A DNA stretch of 7,780 nucleotides, from assembly GCA_011523245.1 (NCBI GenBank), contig WTHG01000177.1, forward strand, positions 1 through 7,780, in the 5' to 3' direction. Shown here piece by piece: positions 7,117 to 7,780 of the stretch. The stretch's first letter is position 1, and each line of letters starts with the position of its first letter. The notes under the pieces are model-generated. The model was not told the DNA's origin and did not search any database. It worked only from the letters and a program-made list of their open reading frames with translations. This stretch comes from Verrucomicrobiales bacterium. Its GTDB lineage: Bacteria > Verrucomicrobiota > Verrucomicrobiia > Limisphaerales > UBA1100. A program made the position numbers and the translations under genes.

Positions 7117-7780
7117 GGATTTAGTTCCTTCATTGCCTGATGAATCGGCCTTAACCGATCGGCCAATTCCGCCGCTTTTAACGGTTGCTCAGCCGACAGA
7201 TCATGCGCCTCGATCGGGTCTCGTACAATATCGAATAGGCTCAAACCTACCGAGTCCCAGATCAATTTCCATTTTCCATCCAGCACGGCAAACCCGCCGC
7301 CCTCTCCTCCCACAATCACGGGTGGTCGCTCGATGGATTTCCGATTCTGAATGGCCGGCCAACCGTTCACGCCATCCAACGGGTTGGCGGGTTTCATAGG
7401 AACTTTCGCCAAAGCTGCCAATGTGGGTAACAAATCCTGAACAGCCATGAGTTGGTCTGTTTTAGCACCGGGCCTGATGGTCGACGGCCAACGCATCACA
7501 GCCGGCACACGGATGCCGCCCTCCTGCAACGTGCCTTTACCTCCGCGCAATTTCAGTTGACCGGGTTCATACTGCGGCATTCTGCGACTTAATCCGGAAC
7601 CGTTATCACAAAAAAACATGACGAGCGTGTCACGCTCGATGCCTTGGGATTTCAAAGTGGCCAGGATTCGGCCAATGGCGGCGTCCATAGCTTCTATTGC
7701 ACCGGCATGACTCAAGCGCCGACCGGTGAAGCCAAGCCGCTGATATTTCTGGATCAACCTCTCCGGTGCCTGAGCCGGCG
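7113..7780 (-). CDS. Formylglycine-type sulfatase, C-terminal part, N-terminus beyond window
   Basis: The frame is open to the right edge and gives 221 residues plus stop, about the C-terminal 40-50% of a usual 450-600-residue arylsulfatase-like enzyme. These enzymes hydrolyse sulfate esters, often on polysaccharides, after a Cys or Ser is converted to formylglycine. That CxPxR/SxPxR site lies outside the window. Visible family motifs are an AIEAMDAAIGRIL helix, the metal-ligand block FFCDNGSG, the LRGGKGTLQEGGIRVP segment with its conserved active-site lysine, and MRWP. They are followed by the substrate-side DLLPTLAALA helix and the C-terminal cap strands DGKWKLIWD and LFDIVRDPIEAHDL. A TTG at 7757 could be mistaken for a start, but homologous sequence continues upstream of it. 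The TGA overlaps the ATG of the DUF3500 gene. Substrate class cannot be judged without the N-terminal half. Confidence 0.93.
   Translation of the reverse strand, partial: PAQAPERLIQKYQRLGFTGRRLSHAGAIEAMDAAIGRILATLKSQGIERDTLVMFFCDNGSGLSRRMPQYEPGQLKLRGGKGTLQEGGIRVPAVMRWPSTIRPGAKTDQLMAVQDLLPTLAALAKVPMKPANPLDGVNGWPAIQNRKSIERPPVIVGGEGGGFAVLDGKWKLIWDSVGLSLFDIVRDPIEAHDLSAEQPLKAAELADRLRPIHQAMKELNP
7126..7130 (-). promoter_or_regulatory. Possible ribosome binding site for the DUF3500 gene inside the sulfatase 3' end
   Basis: The minus strand reads AAGGA nine bases before the DUF3500 ATG, inside the last codons of the sulfatase gene. It supports the ATG at 7116 as the true start. It also fits reinitiation at the ATGA overlap. 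It is the only Shine-Dalgarno-like site seen at a visible start in this window. Confidence 0.4.

Noticed and set aside
7755..7757. TTG at 7757 as the start of the sulfatase gene
   Set aside because: The reading frame continues open to the window edge with sulfatase-like sequence, and the catalytic N-terminal half must lie upstream. The TTG is an internal leucine codon.

Overview
The window carries four protein-coding genes and almost no spare DNA. The gene families, the high G+C (clearly above 50% by eye), the missing Shine-Dalgarno sites at two of three visible starts, and the mix of sulfatase, DUF3500 and CehA/McbA-type proteins suggest a Verrucomicrobiota or Planctomycetota bacterium. I lean to Verrucomicrobiota. 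This is inferred from gene content only; no marker gene is present.

Layout. Positions 1-3305 (minus strand) hold nearly all of a single-chain pyruvate carboxylase. The left window edge cuts it at the start of the biotin-carrier domain. A 111-bp divergent spacer (3306-3416) separates it from a plus-strand gene (3417-5942) for an 841-residue exported CehA/McbA-family metallohydrolase of the PHP superfamily, with extra beta-rich domains ahead of the catalytic one. Only 13 bp later that gene meets a convergent minus-strand pair. The upstream member is the C-terminal part of a formylglycine-type sulfatase (7780 down to 7113, its N-terminus lying beyond the right edge). The downstream member is a DUF3500 protein with a signal peptide (7116 down to 5956). 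The two overlap by an ATGA start/stop.

How they may work together. Pyruvate carboxylase makes oxaloacetate from pyruvate and is a housekeeping anaplerotic enzyme with no evident link to its neighbours. The sulfatase and DUF3500 gene are probably co-transcribed and translationally coupled. The DUF3500 and CehA-like proteins carry export signals, and sulfatases of this kind usually act outside the cytoplasm, so the right half of the window looks like part of an extracytoplasmic degradation repertoire. The real substrates of the CehA-like protein and of the DUF3500 protein cannot be read from the sequence.

I saw no tRNA, rRNA, CRISPR array, insertion sequence, attachment site or convincing intrinsic terminator.
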